Origin: Lachnospiraceae bacterium
GTDB taxonomy: Bacteria > Bacillota > Clostridia > Lachnospirales > Lachnospiraceae
Direction of reading: 5' to 3'
DNA length: 64,000 bases
NCBI GenBank assembly: GCA_019421365.1
Contig: JAHZFJ010000019.1
Coordinates: 17,370 to 81,369, forward strand
Below the pieces are notes generated by a model. That model saw nothing but the letters and a program-made list of their open reading frames with translations, was not told the origin of the DNA and did not search any database. Position numbers and translations under genes: made by a program. Shown here piece after piece: positions 15,596 through 24,118 of the stretch. Numbering within the stretch: the first letter of the stretch is position 1; each line of letters opens with the position of its first letter.

Positions 15596-16906
15596 ATGAA
15601 TATTAATAATACTAATAATAAGATATACCGATGCAGAAAACAAAATAAGCCAATTAGTGGTGTTGTTAAAGTACCAGGATCTAAGAGTATGACTAACCGA
15701 GCATTGTTGTTAGCAACATTATCAAAGAAAGATTCCAAGTTAAGTGGTGTGCTTTTTAGCGATGATTCTAGACATTTTCTTATGAGTTTAGAACAGTTAG
15801 GTTTTAAGTTACAGATAGATGAATTGAATAAAACAGTTACGATGCAAGGTACTGGAGGCAATATTCCTAATAAGACAGGTACCATCAATGTTGGTAGTGC
15901 AGGAACCGCAGCTAGATTTTTGACAGCTCTGTTAGCACTATCTGATGGTGAATATATAATAAATTGTTCTGAACAGATGAAGAAAAGACCGATGAAACCA
16001 TTATTCGATGCATTAACTGAGATGGGAGCATCGTTTACATTCCTTGAAGAAGATGGATTCTTACCAGCTAGAGTTATTGGTAATGGAGGAACTTGTAAAG
16101 ATGTAACGATGGATATTAGTAAGAGTACACAATTTTTAAGTGCGTTACTTATGGTGGCACCTCTAACTAAGAATGGTCTAAGAATTAAGATAACAAGTGA
16201 GAAAAAAGACGGAGCCTACATACGTATAACCAGAAAGATGATGGAACAGTTTGGAGCACAGGTCGATTTTGATGGTGAAGTATATACAGTTTCTGGAGGC
16301 CAAGAGGTAGTTGTAGGTGATTATTATATTGAACCTGATGTATCAGCTTCATGTTATTTCTATGCAATTGCCGCGTTATTAGGAGGTTCCATTACAGTTA
16401 AGAATGTATGGCATAGTTCCATGCAAGGAGATATGAAGTTTCTTGAAGTTTTAAAGTTGTTAGGTTGCAAGGTAGAAGAGAAAGAAGACGGCGTTAATGT
16501 TACAGGACCCAAAGATGGAGTTTACAAGGGGATAGACATTAATATGAATGACTTTTCTGACCAAACTATGACGATGGCTGTTTTAGCAGCATATGCAACT
16601 ACACCTACTGTAATACACAATGTTGGTCATATTCGTTTACAAGAATGTAACCGTATGGCAGCGATTGTTAATGAACTTAATCGTGCTGGTATTAATTGCA
16701 TTGAAGAAGGTGATGATTTAATGATTACGCCAGGTGAGATCAAGCCATCCATAATTGAGACGTATGAAGATCATCGTATAGCTATGGCATTTTCTCTATT
16801 AGGACTTAAGAGTGAAGGAATAATTATAGATAATCCAGATTGTTGTAAGAAAACATTCGAGGAATATTTTCAAGTGTTAGATGAGTTGCTTAGTAATAAC
16901 AAGTAA
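15596..16906 (+). CDS. aroA: 3-phosphoshikimate 1-carboxyvinyltransferase (EPSP synthase), 436 aa
   Basis: Sixth enzyme of the shikimate pathway, joining PEP to shikimate-3-phosphate. Conserved signatures are in order: VPGSKSMTNRALLLATL (about residues 24-40), GSAGTAARFLTALLAL (PEP/glyphosate-site loop, about 100-115), RPMKPLFDALTEMGA, SKSTQFLSALLM, and YEDHRIAMAFSLLGL near the C-terminus. The Gly-Ser/Ala-Gly-Thr loop reads GSAGTAAR instead of the commoner NAGTAMR. The gene stands alone, away from other aro genes, with only a weak ribosome binding site (AGGAAAAG). Confidence 0.93.
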   Translation: MNINNTNNKIYRCRKQNKPISGVVKVPGSKSMTNRALLLATLSKKDSKLSGVLFSDDSRHFLMSLEQLGFKLQIDELNKTVTMQGTGGNIPNKTGTINVGSAGTAARFLTALLALSDGEYIINCSEQMKKRPMKPLFDALTEMGASFTFLEEDGFLPARVIGNGGTCKDVTMDISKSTQFLSALLMVAPLTKNGLRIKITSEKKDGAYIRITRKMMEQFGAQVDFDGEVYTVSGGQEVVVGDYYIEPDVSASCYFYAIAALLGGSITVKNVWHSSMQGDMKFLEVLKLLGCKVEEKEDGVNVTGPKDGVYKGIDINMNDFSDQTMTMAVLAAYATTPTVIHNVGHIRLQECNRMAAIVNELNRAGINCIEEGDDLMITPGEIKPSIIETYEDHRIAMAFSLLGLKSEGIIIDNPDCCKKTFEEYFQVLDELLSNNK

Positions 16907-17024
16907 CAGTTGAGTAATCAATTATTCAACTAAAGAATTGCTTGATAGCTTTTATCGTATGCCTTTGTTATAGTTTCGATGTAATCACAAACGAAATTAT
17001 AATTAAGTCTGAAGGAGGATTCAC

Positions 17025-17759
17025 ATGTTTGAAACATTAGAAGTAGGAAGAAGAATTCGAGAATTACGATTAAAGAGAAATTTAACACAGTTAAATCTTG
17101 CAGATGAGATAGGAGTAAGTTATCAAGCCGTATCAGGTTGGGAGCGAGGAAATTCTATGCCTGATATTTCAAAGCTAGAGGAATTGGCCAATATATTAAA
17201 CTGTACTATTGATGAATTGCTGGGGAGCTCAGCAGAAACAGAGACGATTAAAAAGATACTTAATGAAGATGATGGAGAACTAGTAGTAGATCTTGATAAG
17301 GTAAGTGAGATTGCTCCTTTAATAAAACCAGATAAAACGAAGGAAATAGTTGAAAAGGTTCTTAAAGAAAATATATCCATTGATGCAAATAATGTAGTTG
17401 CTTTAGCACCATATCTTGAACAAGATTATTTAGATAAGCTAATTAAAGAAAATGAATTATCTTTTAATTTAACGATATTAATTACATTAGCACCGTTTTT
17501 GAATAAAAACATCTTAGATGATATCGCATGTGACATCAATGTGAAAGAGGATATAAATTGTTTGATTGGTATTGCACCTTTCATTAGTAGAGAAGTGTTA
17601 GAGAAGTTGGTGAATACAGTTATCAATGATGGAAATGTATCGGAATGCATCGGGTTATATCCTTTTCTTTCAAAAGAATGCCTACATAGAATTGCTGATA
17701 TTCTTGTACAAAAGGAAGGGTATAAATCTATTCTTGAGATAGCACCATTTTTGAATTAA
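17025..17759 (+). CDS. XRE-family regulator with C-terminal helical repeats, 244 aa
   Basis: Residues 7-62 form a clear Cro/CI helix-turn-helix (RIRELRLKRNLTQLNLADEI, VSYQAVSGWERGNSMPDI). The rest is unusual: five or six repeats of about 30 residues, each with an [IL]APxL/I core (EIAPLIKPD, ALAPYLEQD, TLAPFLNKN, GIAPFISRE, GLYPFLSKE, EIAPFLN), predicting a curved helical solenoid that could sense a ligand or partner. GAAGGAGG precedes the ATG. Targets unknown. It ends in its own terminator. Confidence 0.8.
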   Translation: MFETLEVGRRIRELRLKRNLTQLNLADEIGVSYQAVSGWERGNSMPDISKLEELANILNCTIDELLGSSAETETIKKILNEDDGELVVDLDKVSEIAPLIKPDKTKEIVEKVLKENISIDANNVVALAPYLEQDYLDKLIKENELSFNLTILITLAPFLNKNILDDIACDINVKEDINCLIGIAPFISREVLEKLVNTVINDGNVSECIGLYPFLSKECLHRIADILVQKEGYKSILEIAPFLN

Positions 17760-17773
17760 GTAATAAGGTTATT

Positions 17774-17823
17774 AGAAGTATCTAGAAGTTGTAATAAGGA
17801 AGCAACATCTGGATACTTCTTTT
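17774..17823 (+). terminator. Intrinsic terminator after the XRE gene
   Basis: AGAAGTATC pairs with GATACTTCT, with further pairing of GTTG and CAAC inside, followed by TTT. Confidence 0.75.
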
Positions 17824-17873
17824 GATATATGATTATTAAGTGTTACTAAAAGAGTTTACGGAAGGAGTAGTAT

Positions 17874-18554
17874 ATGAATAAGGAATATAACAGTAATGAA
17901 GATGATAGGTTTCTTGTATTAAATAATTTATCGAAAGAATATCTGAGAAAAATCATTATCGATTATGGCGCTCAAGTATGTGGATTCGCAAATATCGAGA
18001 GATTCGAAGACGCACAGAGTGGTTTACATCCATGTGATATCTATTCCGATTGTAAAAGTGTAGTAGCATTCGGTGTATCATTGCCTAAAGGGTTATATAT
18101 GGTAAATTCAAGCTCCATATATGGACATTTTAATGATGATGTATGTAGTAAAGTCGATGAGATAGCCTATAAAATTGCATTATTGATTGAGAGCTCATAT
18201 GGTGGAGTAGCGGTTCCGATTCCGGCAGATGGACCTTACGAATACAGGGATAAAGAACGCCTTGAGGGACGCGGTCTGTTATCAATGAAGTATGTAGCAG
18301 TACAAGCGGGCTTAGGTACATTGGGTAAGAATACTTTGTTTATGAATCAGTCATATGGTAATCGATTGACGTTAGGATGTGTTTTGACCAATATTGAGGT
18401 TGATTCGGATTCATATGCTGAAATGCTCTGTTTACCTAATTGCAATAAATGTGTTAAGAATTGCCCTTCTGGAGTATTACATGGACCTGATTCCGTTGAC
18501 TACAATCAATGTAGAACAGTATGTCCTATGAGATTCGGTAATTGTGTGGTATAA
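17874..18554 (+). CDS. QueG-like 4Fe-4S protein, probably C-terminally shortened, 226 aa
   Basis: Resembles the epoxyqueuosine reductase-like iron-sulfur family: SVVAFGVSLPKG, YVAVQAGLGTLGKNTLFMNQSYGNRLTLG, then a ferredoxin-like site C-x3-C-x2-C-x3-CPSG (about residues 189-201). A second partial site CRTVCP follows near 214. Relatives usually continue for some 30 residues to complete the second cluster and tail. This one stops at VV, and a repeat copy begins at the stop codon, so the end was possibly replaced. It lacks the HEAT repeats of QueG proper. Substrate unknown. Confidence 0.65.
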   Translation: MNKEYNSNEDDRFLVLNNLSKEYLRKIIIDYGAQVCGFANIERFEDAQSGLHPCDIYSDCKSVVAFGVSLPKGLYMVNSSSIYGHFNDDVCSKVDEIAYKIALLIESSYGGVAVPIPADGPYEYRDKERLEGRGLLSMKYVAVQAGLGTLGKNTLFMNQSYGNRLTLGCVLTNIEVDSDSYAEMLCLPNCNKCVKNCPSGVLHGPDSVDYNQCRTVCPMRFGNCVV

Positions 18555-18619
18555 TCAATTGTAACGACAGACATAAAACACATTGATATGTTTGTCGTCA
18601 TTGAAAAAGTTTCACAATT
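18555..18619. repeat. Dispersed palindromic repeat, copy B
   Basis: A 65-base imperfect palindrome (CGACAGACATA pairing with TATGTTTGTCG, outer AATTGT/ACAATT) nearly identical to the right end of the MITE-like element at 47657-47855. It sits immediately after the stop codon of the QueG-like gene. Confidence 0.7.
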
Positions 18620-18649
18620 ACTTTCAAGTAATAAAAAAGGAGTTATGTA

Positions 18650-18910
18650 ATGGAACATTATAAATTTTCTCAAAACAGAAAGTGCGAATACTTCCCATGC
18701 CATAAGACGAACAATCCAGACAAATTTAATTGTTTGTTTTGCTACTGCCCTTTATATGCATTAAAGGATCAATGTGGGGGGAACTTTAGATATAATGATA
18801 AGGGAATTAAGGATTGTACGAATTGCCTTGTACCACATGGAGAAAAAGGTTATGATCATATAATGGCACACATCCGAGAAGTTTTGGAGTTGGGTAAACT
18901 AGATACATAG
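18650..18910 (+). CDS. Cysteine-rich small domain protein (PF04071-type), 86 aa
   Basis: Contains nine cysteines spaced as in the cysteine-rich small domain family: CEYFPCHK, CLFCYCPLY, DQCGG, CTNCLVPH, followed by HGEKGYDHIMAHI. It probably binds a metal such as zinc or cobalt and is cytoplasmic. Members are often found near cobalamin genes, but none is seen here. AAGGAG precedes the ATG. Its partner genes may be the flanking Fe-S and radical-SAM genes. Confidence 0.8.
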   Translation: MEHYKFSQNRKCEYFPCHKTNNPDKFNCLFCYCPLYALKDQCGGNFRYNDKGIKDCTNCLVPHGEKGYDHIMAHIREVLELGKLDT

Positions 18911-18970
18911 ATGTAATAATATACTTGATATGAGATTCTTCTATGGGGAAAGAAATAATAGTTAACTATC

Positions 18971-19019
18971 ATATACCTTATTAAATATGACATACTGTGT
19001 CAGGTTTAGTAAGGTATAT
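18971..19019. other. Long inverted repeat between genes
   Basis: ATATACCTTA (18971-18980) and TAAGGTATAT (19010-19019) are perfect complements, continued by TTAAA/TTTAG and GACA/TGTC. The loop is short and the T-tail modest, so it may be a terminator or an operator for the radical-SAM gene that starts 39 bases on. Confidence 0.6.
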
Positions 19020-19057
19020 TTTAAATATAAAAAAGCTGATGTAAGGAATGAGAGATT

Positions 19058-19936
19058 ATGCATTATAAAGAAGTAAAAGCAATCTTATCGCCAAGTAATG
19101 GTATGAATCTATATCGAGGTTGTTCTCACGGCTGTATCTATTGTGATGCTAGGAGTACATGCTATAATATGCAACATGATTTTGAAGATATCGAAGTGAA
19201 GGCGAATGCGGTTGAACTTTTGGAAAAGACATTGGCACGCAAGCGAAACAAAGGAATGATTGGAACGGGTGCAATGTCAGATCCGTATATTCATATAGAA
19301 AGTAAATTACAACATACGAGAAAATGCTTGGAGTTAATAGATCGGTACGAATATGGACTTGCCATCCAGACAAAATCAGATCTTATTCTTAGAGATTTAG
19401 ATTTGCTTAAAAGTATTAATGAGAAGACAAAATGTGTTGTGCAGATGACTATGACAACATATGATGATGAGCTCTGTAAAATTATAGAGCCTAATGTATG
19501 CGTCACAAGTAAAAGAGCTGAAGTGCTTAATATTATGCGAGATAATGATATTCCAACAATTGTTTGGATGACTCCAATATTACCATTTATTAATGATACA
19601 GAAGAGAATATAAGAGGGTTGATTAAGTATTGTGTAGAAGCAAAGGTGTATGGAATTTTGTTGTGGGATATGGGAGTTACTTTGCGAGAAGGGGATCGAG
19701 AGTATTTTTATAAGAAATTAGATGAACATTTTCCTGGAATGAAAAGTAGATATATCAACATGTATGGCAATCAATATATGATTACTAGCCCTAATAATGA
19801 CAAGTTGATGAGAATATTAAAAGAGGAATGTCAGAAGTATGGAATTATATGTGGAAGTGATGTTTTGTTTTCTTACATGAAGCAATTTGAAACAAAGGTT
19901 AATATAGAGCAGATGAGTTTGTTTGATTATCTTTAA
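19058..19936 (+). CDS. Radical SAM protein (SplB-like / Rv2578c family), 292 aa
   Basis: The radical-SAM cluster motif is RGCSHGCIYCDARS (C-x3-C-x2-C, about residues 21-28), followed by the family hallmarks IGTGAMSDPYIHIE, LELIDRYEYGLAIQTKSDLILRD and MTMTTYDDELCKIIEP. This group resembles spore photoproduct lyase but its substrate is unknown. Length is normal and complete. A weak AGGAATGAG lies before the ATG. A terminator shared with the convergent methyltransferase gene follows. Confidence 0.85.
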   Translation: MHYKEVKAILSPSNGMNLYRGCSHGCIYCDARSTCYNMQHDFEDIEVKANAVELLEKTLARKRNKGMIGTGAMSDPYIHIESKLQHTRKCLELIDRYEYGLAIQTKSDLILRDLDLLKSINEKTKCVVQMTMTTYDDELCKIIEPNVCVTSKRAEVLNIMRDNDIPTIVWMTPILPFINDTEENIRGLIKYCVEAKVYGILLWDMGVTLREGDREYFYKKLDEHFPGMKSRYINMYGNQYMITSPNNDKLMRILKEECQKYGIICGSDVLFSYMKQFETKVNIEQMSLFDYL

Positions 19937-19983
19937 GAAAAAGACGATAGCGAATGTGTTATACACAAGGCAATCGTCTTTTG
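19937..19983. terminator. Bidirectional terminator
   Basis: AAAAGACGAT pairs with ATCGTCTTTT around a long loop between the convergent radical-SAM and methyltransferase genes. T-runs are present on both strands. Confidence 0.8.
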
Positions 19984-19989
19984 GTTATT

Positions 19990-20670
19990 TTATTTCTTTT
20001 TTAATAGAAATAGTCGGTTCATGCCCTCTTGCCAAGGGTAAGGGAATTCTAGATAACGTTCTACGTCATACGATTCTTCTAAGATACGATACCAAGTCGG
20101 CGTATCTAATTCACGAAGTCTTAATACGCCATCTTCTGCGTAGAGGTTATCGCCGATTGGAGTGAATCCAAGTTGTATGAGTTCATCTTTGTCTATGTAA
20201 GGATTTAATTTAAGAAAAAGGTAACCTCCAGATTGGAGTATTCTTGTGATTTCAGTAAAGATTGTATGTGCAATGTCTTTTGGAGTGACATCTAGCACAT
20301 TAGAGAGTATGATACCATCAAAGCTTTCATCGTCCATCTGCTTTAGATTATCGATATCACCAGTTACAAAATCCAGGTGGCGGTAATGATTTAGATGTGC
20401 CATCTTCTCAGCGTAATGTATCCCAACTTCAGAACGGTCCATACCCATTCCATATGTAAGATAGTCAAAATCAGCACATTGGAATAAGATATCACCAGTA
20501 CCACAGCCATAATCTAGTACGCGGTGCGTATTCTGTGAGAATATTCTTAGGCAAGCATCAAAGGTTGGTTCTACTTTGAGTTTTCCACCACTTATGTCTA
20601 CGAGTTCACATTCGGAATATACTTGATCCCATAATTCTGTAGAAGCGTCGTATTGTTCCATTAGAATCAC
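19990..20670 (-). CDS. Class I SAM-dependent methyltransferase, 226 aa
   Basis: Motif I is VLDYGCGTGDILFQCA (about residues 52-67), followed by MGMDRSEVGIHYAEK (acidic strand-2 end), FVTGDIDNL and FDGIILSNVLDVTP (motifs II and III). A Methyltransf_11/25-type enzyme acting on an unknown small molecule or cofactor. It is transcribed divergently from signal peptidase I. The 285-base gap between them is AT-rich and holds no further gene. Confidence 0.82.
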   Translation of the reverse strand: MILMEQYDASTELWDQVYSECELVDISGGKLKVEPTFDACLRIFSQNTHRVLDYGCGTGDILFQCADFDYLTYGMGMDRSEVGIHYAEKMAHLNHYRHLDFVTGDIDNLKQMDDESFDGIILSNVLDVTPKDIAHTIFTEITRILQSGGYLFLKLNPYIDKDELIQLGFTPIGDNLYAEDGVLRLRELDTPTWYRILEESYDVERYLEFPYPWQEGMNRLFLLKKK

Positions 20671-20955
20671 CAGCTTTCTGATATAGATATTTAATGGTTA
20701 CGTATATATAATAGCACATTTGTCAAAAAATGAGAAATTTTATTTGGGAAAATGATAAATCGTTTATTATATAAAGTAAAATATGTATTTTAATTAATTA
20801 TATTAAGTTGATGTGAATAATAAATCTTAAGAATAGTTTAAGCCTTAAAACAAATTGAATTTAATATAGCATAATACTGGATAGGTTGTTATAATTAATC
20901 TATTCAATACAAAGATTGTAAATGTCTATGATGACAGAATTAAGGAGGGAGTCAG

Positions 20956-21609
20956 ATGAGTACAGCCAAAGAACAAAAAATTGATGAAATAAAACAGACA
21001 AATGATGACAATATAGAACAAATTAATGAGATTGAGAATAGTGAAGAAAGTAATTCAGCGTTACAGGAAGAGAAAAAGAAAGAGAAAGGTAGCTTTCTGA
21101 AAGAACTTCTGATTTATGTATGTATATTCATTGTCCTATGGAGAGTGATACCTGCTTATGTAATTGAGCGAACAATTGTTGATGGAACGTCAATGCAAAA
21201 CACTTTACATGATGAAGAGCAGTTAATGGTTGAGAGATTATCCTATCAATTTTCAGATCCTAAACGATTTGATATAGTTATCCTTATGCCATATGGCGAC
21301 GATGTTGATGAATATTTTATTAAGAGAGTAATTGGCTTACCAGGCGAGACAATTCAGATCAAAGATGGGGAGATTTATATTGATGGAGAGGTTTTGGAAG
21401 AAAATTATGGTAAGGAGCCGATTATAGAGGGTGGAATTGCTGAAGAACCACTTACCCTTGGCGATGATGAGTATTTTGTAATGGGGGATAATAGAAACGA
21501 TAGTGACGATAGTCGTGCAGATTATATTGGACCAATCTCTAGAAATCTTATTAAAGGTAAGGCTATTTTAAGAATATGGCCATTAGACAGATTTGGTAGG
21601 ATTGATTAA
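20956..21609 (+). CDS. lepB: Signal peptidase I, 217 aa
   Basis: Membrane serine protease that removes Sec/Tat signal peptides outside the membrane. One N-terminal transmembrane helix (about residues 51-69) follows an unusually long acidic cytoplasmic extension (residues 1-45, rich in Glu, Asn and Lys). The catalytic Ser79 is in DGTSMQNTL and the general-base Lys123 in FIKRVIGLPGE. Box E is YFVMGDNRNDSDDSR. Gram-positive type with a single membrane anchor. AAGGAGGG precedes the ATG. Confidence 0.93.
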   Translation: MSTAKEQKIDEIKQTNDDNIEQINEIENSEESNSALQEEKKKEKGSFLKELLIYVCIFIVLWRVIPAYVIERTIVDGTSMQNTLHDEEQLMVERLSYQFSDPKRFDIVILMPYGDDVDEYFIKRVIGLPGETIQIKDGEIYIDGEVLEENYGKEPIIEGGIAEEPLTLGDDEYFVMGDNRNDSDDSRADYIGPISRNLIKGKAILRIWPLDRFGRID

Positions 21610-21671
21610 AATTGATAGTATTTATAGAAGTAGATAGGTAATAGATTAGAATATTAAGTACGGAGTATACG

Positions 21672-22346
21672 ATGAATCAAATATTAATTGTTGAAGATGA
21701 TAAGGCTTTGAGTAGGGGGATTACCCTTGCACTTAAGTCGGAGGAGTTAACATTTAAGCAAGCATATTGTTGTAAAGAAGCAATGGATTTATGGGAAAAG
21801 GAGAGCTTTTCTCTTATAATATTAGACGTGAATCTACCAGATGGGAATGGTTTTGATATTTTGCAAAGTATCAGAGCACATTCCTTTGTTCCCGTTATTC
21901 TGCTAACGGCGAATAATTTGGAAACTGATATTGTTGCAGGGTTAGAGATGGGGGCAGATGATTACATATCAAAACCATTTAGTTTAATGGTTTTACGAGC
22001 AAGAGTAAATACACAGTTGAGAAAGAAACAAGTAAATCATTCTGAAATTATGAGGAGCGGTCCCTTTGCATTTGACTTTGTGAATATGAGATATGAGAAG
22101 AATGGTATAGCTATTGAACTAAGTAAAACAGAACAAAAGCTCTTGCGGATTCTAGTTGAGAATAAAGGAATTACCTTAAGTCGTGCTAATTTAGTGGACC
22201 GAATCTGGACAGATGGAGCGGAGTATGTAGATGAGAATGCACTTTCGGTAACGGTGAAGAGGCTACGGGACAAACTAGAAGATAAGGATGACAAAGTGCA
22301 CTATATAAAGACTGTATATGGAATTGGTTATACATGGGTAATGTAA
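21672..22346 (+). CDS. OmpR-family response regulator, 224 aa
   Basis: Receiver domain with the acidic pair at residues 9-10, phosphoacceptor Asp52 (IILDVNLPDGNG), Thr79 and Lys101 (YISKPFS). It is followed by a winged-helix DNA-binding domain (ELSKTEQKLLRILVENKG, LRDKLEDKD...YIKTVYGIGYTW). It heads a four-gene set RR-HK-ATPase-permease on one strand, the arrangement used for sensing and exporting antimicrobial peptides. It is expected to activate the ABC genes at 23432-26712. Confidence 0.9.
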   Translation: MNQILIVEDDKALSRGITLALKSEELTFKQAYCCKEAMDLWEKESFSLIILDVNLPDGNGFDILQSIRAHSFVPVILLTANNLETDIVAGLEMGADDYISKPFSLMVLRARVNTQLRKKQVNHSEIMRSGPFAFDFVNMRYEKNGIAIELSKTEQKLLRILVENKGITLSRANLVDRIWTDGAEYVDENALSVTVKRLRDKLEDKDDKVHYIKTVYGIGYTWVM

Positions 22347-22392
22347 GGGAGAATGAGTTAATAGGAAAAATAGAAATAAAAGGGGAATCGTT

Positions 22393-23292
22393 ATGTGCGA
22401 TACATTTATTATATTAGCACTTACTATCATCTTACTTGTTGTTTTAGTGCTGTATGTTTTAGAAATCTGTAGAGCAAGAAGTGTATTGAATCATATCTCA
22501 AATATGCTATTAGAGGCAAAGAACGGAACATTTACAGAATCCTGTTATGATGAAACGAAGCTATCAGCGGTAGAAGGGCAGATGAAGGAGTGGATTGCTC
22601 ACTCCATTACCACTTCTAAGCAATTAGAAAAGGAACGAGATTGTATTAAAACAACCATTTCGGATATTTCACATCAGACGAAAACTCCTATTTCTAATAT
22701 ATCTATCTATACGGAATTGTTGTCAGAACAAGAGTTGCCAGAGGATAGCAAAGAATATGTACTTCGATTACGTGAGCAGTCACAGAAACTTAATTTCTTA
22801 ATTGAAGCATTGATGAAATCTTCAAGATTAGAGACGAAAGTTGTGGCGCTTCAGCCAAGTAACTATAGTATAGAAGATTTATTAGAACAGATATGTGACC
22901 AATGTGAATTGAAAGCAAAGAATAGAGAAATCACAATTACCAAAGAGATTGAACCGTGTTCATTACAGATAGATGCTAAGTGGACGAAAGAAGCATTGTT
23001 TAATATAGTTGATAATGCAATCAAGTATGCTGATGAAACGACCATTATTAAGATTGTTGGAGTCAAATATCCTATGTTCTATCGTATCGATATTACAAAT
23101 CAAGGAATTGGCGTGAAACCAGAAGAAGTGAATGCCATATTCGGTAGATTCTTTCGCTCGGATAATGTTAGGGATGAAGACGGCGTTGGTTTGGGTTTAT
23201 ATCTTGCAAGAGAGATTGTTACGCTGCAAGGTGGATATATTAAGGTGAAACCTGGAACAGAGCCAACATTCTCTGTGTTTATTCCTTGCTAG
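22393..23292 (+). CDS. Sensor histidine kinase, 299 aa
   Basis: One clear N-terminal membrane helix (about residues 5-24), a short linker, then HisKA with His94 in ISDISHQTKTPISNIS and a HATPase domain (N-box DNAIKYADE, G-boxes DITNQGIGV and GVGLGLYLAREI). Only one membrane segment and no extracellular loop are visible, so the stimulus is probably relayed by a membrane partner such as the ABC permease. It follows the regulator by 46 bases with AAGGGG as ribosome binding site. Confidence 0.9.
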   Translation: MCDTFIILALTIILLVVLVLYVLEICRARSVLNHISNMLLEAKNGTFTESCYDETKLSAVEGQMKEWIAHSITTSKQLEKERDCIKTTISDISHQTKTPISNISIYTELLSEQELPEDSKEYVLRLREQSQKLNFLIEALMKSSRLETKVVALQPSNYSIEDLLEQICDQCELKAKNREITITKEIEPCSLQIDAKWTKEALFNIVDNAIKYADETTIIKIVGVKYPMFYRIDITNQGIGVKPEEVNAIFGRFFRSDNVRDEDGVGLGLYLAREIVTLQGGYIKVKPGTEPTFSVFIPC

Positions 23293-23431
23293 TACCAAAA
23301 TCTTTCTAAACTGTTAGATTTCAGAAAGAATGTAGTAAGAAGAGAGTGGTATCTTGTATGTATCGAATATGTATCGTATACGTAATGTGTACTATTATAT
23401 TCAAATAGGATATCATTTGGGAGGTTTGAAT

Positions 23432-24118
23432 ATGGAGATTTTAAAGACAACGAACTTATTAAAATATTATGGTAAAGATGAGAGTGAAGTAAGAGCACTT
23501 GATGGAGTGAATTTATCAATAGCAAAGGGAAGTTTTACTGCAATAGTAGGAACTTCAGGAAGTGGTAAATCGACACTATTACATATGCTAGGAGGTTTAG
23601 ATCGTCCTACCAGTGGAAGTGTGACAGTAGACGGGAAAGAGATCTTTACATTAAAAGATGAAGAGTTAACAATCTTTCGTAGAAGAAAGATTGGATTTAT
23701 CTTTCAAAATTACAACTTAGTGCCTGTGTTAAATGTATATGAAAACATTGTTTTACCAATTGAATTAGATGGAAACAAAGTTGATGATTCGTATGTGAAT
23801 GATATTATCAAGACATTAGGACTAGAGAAGAAGTTAAATAGTCTTCCGAATAATCTATCAGGAGGACAGCAACAAAGAGTTGCAATAGCAAGAGCGCTTG
23901 CCTCAAAACCGGCAATTATTCTAGCGGATGAACCAACCGGTAACTTAGATAGCAAAACCAGCATGGATGTTATGGGCTTGTTAAAAGTTACAACAGCTAA
24001 ATTCAAGCAAACCATCGTTATGATTACACATAACGAGGAAATCTCACAGTTGGCAGATTGTATTATCCGAATCGAAGATGGTAAAATTGTCGGAGGTGGG
24101 CAAACATGTACAAGGTAA
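23432..24118 (+). CDS. ABC transporter ATP-binding protein (LolD/MacB type), 228 aa
   Basis: Start chosen at the ATG after GGGAGG rather than an upstream in-frame ATG. Walker A GTSGSGKST (about residues 40-48), Q-loop FQNYNLVP, signature LSGGQQQR, Walker B AIILADEPTGNLDS and the H-loop MITHN are intact. It energises the FtsX-type permease that overlaps its last 13 bases, so the two subunits are translationally coupled. Confidence 0.92.
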   Translation: MEILKTTNLLKYYGKDESEVRALDGVNLSIAKGSFTAIVGTSGSGKSTLLHMLGGLDRPTSGSVTVDGKEIFTLKDEELTIFRRRKIGFIFQNYNLVPVLNVYENIVLPIELDGNKVDDSYVNDIIKTLGLEKKLNSLPNNLSGGQQQRVAIARALASKPAIILADEPTGNLDSKTSMDVMGLLKVTTAKFKQTIVMITHNEEISQLADCIIRIEDGKIVGGGQTCTR

